Origin: an uncultured Solirubrobacteraceae bacterium
Lineage (GTDB): Bacteria; Actinomycetota; Thermoleophilia; Solirubrobacterales; Solirubrobacteraceae
Direction: 5' to 3'
DNA length: 6,885 nucleotides
Assembly (NCBI GenBank): GCA_955652345.1
Contig: CATPBV010000125.1
Span: 1-6,885, forward strand
Position numbers and translations under genes: made by a program. Shown in pieces: positions 5,017-6,885 of the stretch. Under the pieces are notes generated by a model, which saw only the letters and a program-made list of their open reading frames with translations, had not been told where the DNA came from and did not search any database. Position 1 is the stretch's first letter, and the number at the start of each line of letters is the position of its first letter.

Positions 5017-6045
5017 CTAGTAATAAACGTCGACCGCGTTGCCCATCTGCAGCCAGCCGTAGACCGAGATCGCGTCGACGATCGGCAGGCGCATGCAGCC
5101 GTGGCTGGCCGGGTAATCGGGCGCGGGGTTGTAGCCATGAATGGCGTACCCGCCGAAGAAGAAGTTCGAGAAGTACATCCCGTCCGGGAGATAGCCCGGG
5201 ACCTTCGAGTACACGTGGAAGCGGCCAAGGATCGTCGGCGTCGACGGCTTGCCGGAGCTGATCGGGTAGATCGCCGTGACCTTCGAGCCGTCTACCAGCG
5301 CTAGGAGCTGAAGCGTCAGATCGCCCTCGGCGTGGCGGCCGTCACTGCGATAGTGCACCGGGAACGCTCCGAAGCCGTCGAGCAGGAAGCTGATCGTCCG
5401 GCCATCGAGCGTCTGGTAGGTGCCCCAGCGCAGCATGCGGTGATAGGCGTCGAGCGCCAGGCCCGTGCCCGAGTCGTACACACCGGTCTGCGGAATGTAG
5501 AAGTGAAGCGCGGCAAGCCGCTGCTGGATCAGCTGCACGAATCGGCCGGTCGAGCCGAAGCCGATGCTCTCGCTGAGGACCGCGAAGCGGCGGCGAGCAT
5601 GAAACGAGTCCATCGAGGACGTCGCCGCGTGCCTCACGATCACCGTGACCAGGCCCACTCCCGGGCTTCGCAGGGTGGCGGTGAACGCGCCGTAGGTGTG
5701 GTTGCGGGACGGCTTCAGCCTGAATCGACCGAGCTCGATCAGGCGCCGTCCGAGGAACACGCGGACCGTCACGACCTGGCCGGGTACGTAGGGCCGGACG
5801 ACACCGCCAACGTGCAGGACCCGACCGGGGACCGTCACCGCCCGCCGGCTGACGAAGAAGGCGTCCGGCAGGTAGAGCTTGATGCGCGCAGGCGCCGGCG
5901 AAGGCGCGGATGTCGACGGGGGCGGCGTGACCGTGGTCGCGTGCGCCTTTGCGCTCGCGGCTGTCGCCGAGGCGAACATCAGACCGATAGCGAGGAGCAC
6001 CGCGAGGGCGCCGGAAGCGACCCGGTCTCGTGCTGCTCGCCTCAT
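5017..6045 (-). CDS. Secreted L,D-transpeptidase with Ig-like, PG-binding and YkuD domains
   Basis: From ATG 6045 the precursor has 342 residues. An Arg-rich N-terminus, a hydrophobic core (12-27) and ASA at 30-32 form a signal peptide, probably cleaved after Ala32. A Pro/Ser/Thr linker follows (40-53), then a beta-rich region resembling a bacterial Ig-like domain (about 55-155). A peptidoglycan-binding-type domain comes next (about 163-206: GFGSTGRFVQLIQQRLAALH and so on). The C-terminal YkuD catalytic domain (about 240-341) has IHGY (302-305) and SHGCMR (314-319), with Cys317 as the nucleophile. Such enzymes form 3-3 crosslinks in peptidoglycan or attach proteins to it outside the membrane. 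The frame is open further upstream. An ATG at 6096-6094 overlaps the protease stop as ATGA, but the 17 extra codons include two TTA and other low-GC choices, so I prefer 6045. It may be co-transcribed with the protease gene 47 bases upstream. All catalytic residues are present. Confidence 0.92.
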   Translation of the reverse strand: MRRAARDRVASGALAVLLAIGLMFASATAASAKAHATTVTPPPSTSAPSPAPARIKLYLPDAFFVSRRAVTVPGRVLHVGGVVRPYVPGQVVTVRVFLGRRLIELGRFRLKPSRNHTYGAFTATLRSPGVGLVTVIVRHAATSSMDSFHARRRFAVLSESIGFGSTGRFVQLIQQRLAALHFYIPQTGVYDSGTGLALDAYHRMLRWGTYQTLDGRTISFLLDGFGAFPVHYRSDGRHAEGDLTLQLLALVDGSKVTAIYPISSGKPSTPTILGRFHVYSKVPGYLPDGMYFSNFFFGGYAIHGYNPAPDYPASHGCMRLPIVDAISVYGWLQMGNAVDVYY

Positions 6046-6092
6046 CTGAACCGGAAGTAAACCGGCTGCGACGTTTGGTAACTGATGCCAGG

Positions 6093-6885
6093 TCATTCCG
6101 CGAGCGCTCTGGGCGACGCGAGCCGCCCGGTGAGCGCTGTTATGACGAGCACCGAAGCGGCCATCAGCGCGCCGATCTCGCCGGCGTTCCAGTTCAGCTG
6201 GTTGATCCCCAGCGCCAGTGAGTTGTTGACGGAATGCAGCACCATGCAGGGATAAAGCGAACGGGTGCGCCACCGCAGAAGGCACAGCGTGAAGCCCAAT
6301 AGCCCAAGGGGAACCAGGAACTGAGGGTTGGCCGACCCCGTGTGCGCCAGCCCGAACAGGATCCCGGTCAGTATGGCTGCGACCCATGGCCCCAAGTATC
6401 GGCCAGCCACGACAATTCTCAAGCGCCGCAGCGCGCCGAAGATAAACCCGCGGAAGAAGAACTCCTCCGCGATCGGCGCGATAACGCACACGAACACGGT
6501 CGCCGCGACCAGCGCCGCGGTGCTCTTGCTGATGCCGAGCTCGTTGGGCAGCCGGTCGGAGCCGTGCAGCTTGACAAGCGATGCGTAGAGCGAGGTGACG
6601 ATGTAGTAGCCGACGCCGGCGAGCAGCACGCCGGCAACGGTGACGCGCAGACGGACCGGGCGAAAGCCGAAGTCCTCAGGCCGCGGTCGGCTCCGCAGGC
6701 GAGAGAAATAGAGCGCGGCGGCGACGAACGCCAGGTCGAACACGAGGTCGCTGATCAGGCTCACTGCGGGCGTTGGGTGCGTCAGGCTCGAGCCGCCGAG
6801 CGACCCGAACAGGGCCACGAAGACCGCCCCGACGACCCCCAGGAGGAAGCCGCACCCCCCGCCGCCGGCCCCGGACCAGCCGGGC
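6093..6885 (-). CDS. CPBP-family intramembrane metalloprotease (N-terminus beyond window)
   Basis: This is a multi-helix membrane protein with the signatures of the CPBP (CAAX protease / bacteriocin-processing, Abi) family. They are EEFFFRGF with the paired glutamates and arginine, FGLAHTGSAN with a conserved histidine, and LHSVNNSLAL with the H-x-x-x-N motif. Counted from an internal GTG at 6818 these fall at residues 118-125, 155-163 and 194-203. That GTG is probably not the real start. The frame stays open with uniformly G/C third positions to the window edge, and the added residues (CGFLLGVVGAVF and on into VALFGSLG) complete a first membrane helix that would otherwise be cut. The gene is therefore 5'-truncated by the window, with about 263 residues visible. 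Members cleave peptides within the membrane, and some process bacteriocins or give self-immunity. The substrate here is unknown. The transpeptidase gene follows 47 bases downstream on the same strand, suggesting an envelope-related unit. Confidence 0.9.
   Translation of the reverse strand, partial: PGWSGAGGGGCGFLLGVVGAVFVALFGSLGGSSLTHPTPAVSLISDLVFDLAFVAAALYFSRLRSRPRPEDFGFRPVRLRVTVAGVLLAGVGYYIVTSLYASLVKLHGSDRLPNELGISKSTAALVAATVFVCVIAPIAEEFFFRGFIFGALRRLRIVVAGRYLGPWVAAILTGILFGLAHTGSANPQFLVPLGLLGFTLCLLRWRTRSLYPCMVLHSVNNSLALGINQLNWNAGEIGALMAASVLVITALTGRLASPRALAE

Noticed and set aside
5332..6060. A 242-residue plus-strand frame across the transpeptidase gene
   Set aside because: It is antisense shadow. 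The minus strand carries a signal peptide, a PG-binding domain and the SHGCMR catalytic motif.
1..6885. CRISPR array, insertion sequence or riboswitch
   Set aside because: I saw no regularly spaced repeats, transposase motifs or long structured leaders on either strand.

Overview
The window is GC-rich bacterial chromosomal DNA. Third codon positions are strongly G/C-biased, GTG starts are common and Shine-Dalgarno sequences are mostly weak or absent. Together with the gene types (an Ig-like/peptidoglycan-binding/YkuD L,D-transpeptidase, a CPBP protease, and a GT-C-like membrane protein family carrying a W-P-F-L motif), this suggests a high-GC actinobacterium. A Thermoleophilia/Solirubrobacterales-type organism is my best guess, but it is an inference that no marker gene here confirms.

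Layout from left to right. Positions 1-228 hold at most the tail of a gene (to about 77), then a less GC-rich intergenic stretch with a perfect 12-bp palindrome. A tRNA-Arg with anticodon CCT lies at 229-300. Forty-three bases further on is a two-gene toxin-antitoxin operon of MazEF type: a ribbon-helix-helix antitoxin (344-601) and a MazF endoribonuclease (598-942) that overlap by four bases. Between the tRNA and the antitoxin is a 30-bp dyad whose two symmetric parts share one centre and which overlaps a TACAAT -10-like box. It is a good candidate for the autoregulatory operator.

Next come two tandem, same-strand paralogous polytopic membrane proteins (996-2552 and 2564-4012) separated by 11 bp. 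They are clearly a duplicated pair with GT-C-glycosyltransferase-like features and a C-terminal extramembrane domain bearing a conserved cysteine pair. Their substrate is unknown. A long imperfect inverted repeat (4013-4064) ends this unit and overlaps the 3' end of the convergent pyrE gene (4052-4633, minus strand), which encodes the de novo pyrimidine enzyme orotate phosphoribosyltransferase.

Divergent from pyrE is a small two-helix membrane protein of unknown function (4672-5016). It converges exactly, with zero intergenic bases, on a secreted L,D-transpeptidase (5017-6045, minus). Upstream of that on the same strand is a CPBP-family intramembrane protease (6093 to the right edge) whose N-terminus lies outside the window. 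The last two may form a cell-envelope transcription unit.

Most of the window is ordinary housekeeping or envelope content. The items most worth a second look are the TA operator dyad, the tandem GT-C-like pair, and the terminator embedded in the pyrE stop region.
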